Shown here one piece after another: positions 63,323 to 64,000 of a DNA stretch of 64,000 nt. The notes under the pieces were generated by a model. The model had not been told where the DNA came from. It made no database searches and worked only from the letters and a program-made list of their open reading frames with translations. The stretch covers positions 124,001-188,000 of the forward strand of contig NZ_CP080529.1 of the NCBI RefSeq assembly GCF_024746815.1, in the 5' to 3' direction. A program made the translations under genes and the position numbers. This DNA is from Mesorhizobium sp. AR07. GTDB taxonomy: Bacteria; Pseudomonadota; Alphaproteobacteria; Rhizobiales; Rhizobiaceae. The number at the start of each line of letters is the position of its first letter. Position 1 is the stretch's first letter.

Positions 63323-64000
63323 ATGAAAACGGCCAATGACGTTCCGGAGATTGACCGATTGAAAATCGGCTTTGTTCTGGCTCGCTCCTTCACCCTTTCG
63401 GCGTTCGCGCTGTTCGTCGATACGCTCAGATTGGCGAGCGACGAGACCGACAAATCCGGCAGGGTTTTCGCCGATTGGCAGCTCCTGGCGAGCACCCGAA
63501 ACCTGATCACCTCAAGTTGCGGAGTTCAGGTTGCCCCGACATCGGATTTCGTGGACCCGGGTGAGTTCAACTACATCGTCGTCGTCGGCGGGCTGCTGAA
63601 CAGCGAGTTCCCGGTCGACAGCGAGACAGTCAGCTACCTCAAGAGAGCCGCCGCTGCGAAGGTTCCATTGATTGGGGTCTGCACGGGAACGTTCATCCTG
63701 GCAGAGGCTGGTCTTATGAAATACCATCAGACTTGCGTCAGCTGGCTCCACTTTCAGGCTTTCCGCGAGCGCTTCCCGGATCACGCGGTCAGGGCGGACC
63801 GTCTGTTCAATCTTGACCGCACCAGGGGATCATGTGCCGGGGGCAGCAGCGCGGCGGATATGGCGGCGTCGATCGTCAGGCGCCATATCAGCAGGGAGGC
63901 CGAGACAAACGCACTCGAAGTGCTGCAGATCGAGAAGGCGCGCTCGGCGTCGGACATCCAGCCGCGCAGGCCGCTTTCCATCGAGAGCCACGATCCCAGG
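63323..64000 (+). CDS. GlxA family (AraC-type) transcriptional regulator, 3' end cut by window
   Basis: The 226 residues in the window form the DJ-1/PfpI-like amidotransferase domain of GlxA/GbdR-type regulators: LKIGFVLARSFTLSAFALFV, FNYIVVVGGLL and PLIGVCTGTFILAEAGL. The C-terminal AraC helix-turn-helix would lie beyond base 64000. GbdR-type members control glycine betaine and related catabolism, in keeping with the permease and epimerase-like genes just upstream. The 182-bp gap before it shows nothing else. Confidence 0.84.
   Translation, partial: MKTANDVPEIDRLKIGFVLARSFTLSAFALFVDTLRLASDETDKSGRVFADWQLLASTRNLITSSCGVQVAPTSDFVDPGEFNYIVVVGGLLNSEFPVDSETVSYLKRAAAAKVPLIGVCTGTFILAEAGLMKYHQTCVSWLHFQAFRERFPDHAVRADRLFNLDRTRGSCAGGSSAADMAASIVRRHISREAETNALEVLQIEKARSASDIQPRRPLSIESHDPR

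Overview
The window looks like an accessory region of a rhizobial alphaproteobacterium, most likely Mesorhizobium. The evidence is high-GC coding, a DUF768 gene, a DUF982 gene, a typical rhizobial intergenic hairpin, and many ABC transporters with LacI, TetR, ROK, MarR and GlxA-type regulators. No rRNA, tRNA or CRISPR array was seen. The sequence alternates between intact catabolic operons and scarred stretches of broken genes and insertion-sequence remnants, as in a genomic island or an accessory replicon. Layout, 0-6 kb: a PotD-like binding-protein gene leaves the left edge, divergent from a lacI-type gene with two near-identical operators between them. Next come a tetR-type gene and a divergent three-gene SDR / alpha-beta hydrolase / MDR oxidoreductase operon, with a twin palindrome between them. 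6-9.2 kb: decayed DNA in which a PHB-depolymerase-like esterase and a ClC channel meet 3' end to 3' end at a deletion scar. 9.2-16.1 kb: a DUF982 gene and a tal-pgi-tkt-pgm central-carbon operon. 16.1-20.3 kb: a PAS remnant, DUF488 and DUF2945 genes, a cytochrome b/molybdopterin fusion oxidoreductase and an IS66-type transposase remnant. 20.3-35.6 kb: the main finding, an apparently complete aerobic nicotinate pathway. NicAB hydroxylates nicotinate, NicC makes 2,5-dihydroxypyridine, NicX opens the ring, and NicD, NicF and NicE take N-formylmaleamate through maleamate and maleate to fumarate. The cluster carries a four-gene PotABCD-like ABC transporter, an extra isochorismatase-family hydrolase, a frameshifted ribokinase-family gene and a MarR regulator placed like NicR. 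Palindromes upstream of nicC and of the transporter are candidate operators. 35.6-48 kb: a glycoside module with a GH63-like and a GH106-like enzyme (neither has an evident signal peptide), a ROK repressor, and a rhamnose-type ABC transporter whose ATPase is fused to one permease, followed by a second permease, a binding protein and a GATase-like protein. The likely job is import and intracellular cleavage of a glycoside, perhaps a rhamnoside. 48-57 kb: a scar zone with a broken transaldolase joined to a DUF1515-like fragment, a ligD fragment, a CapD-like polysaccharide gene, several small or secreted proteins (one with a 14-residue Gly-rich repeat), a duplicated gene end with its terminator, and an acyltransferase gene split by an intact-looking IS630-family element with a TA duplication. 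57-60 kb: a large serine recombinase overlapping a RepB-C-terminal-domain gene, then a glycine-zipper lipoprotein. 60-64 kb: a methyltransferase, a truncated and an intact ProW-like permease, a hydroxyproline-epimerase-like protein with unusual catalytic positions, and the start of a GlxA-type regulator.
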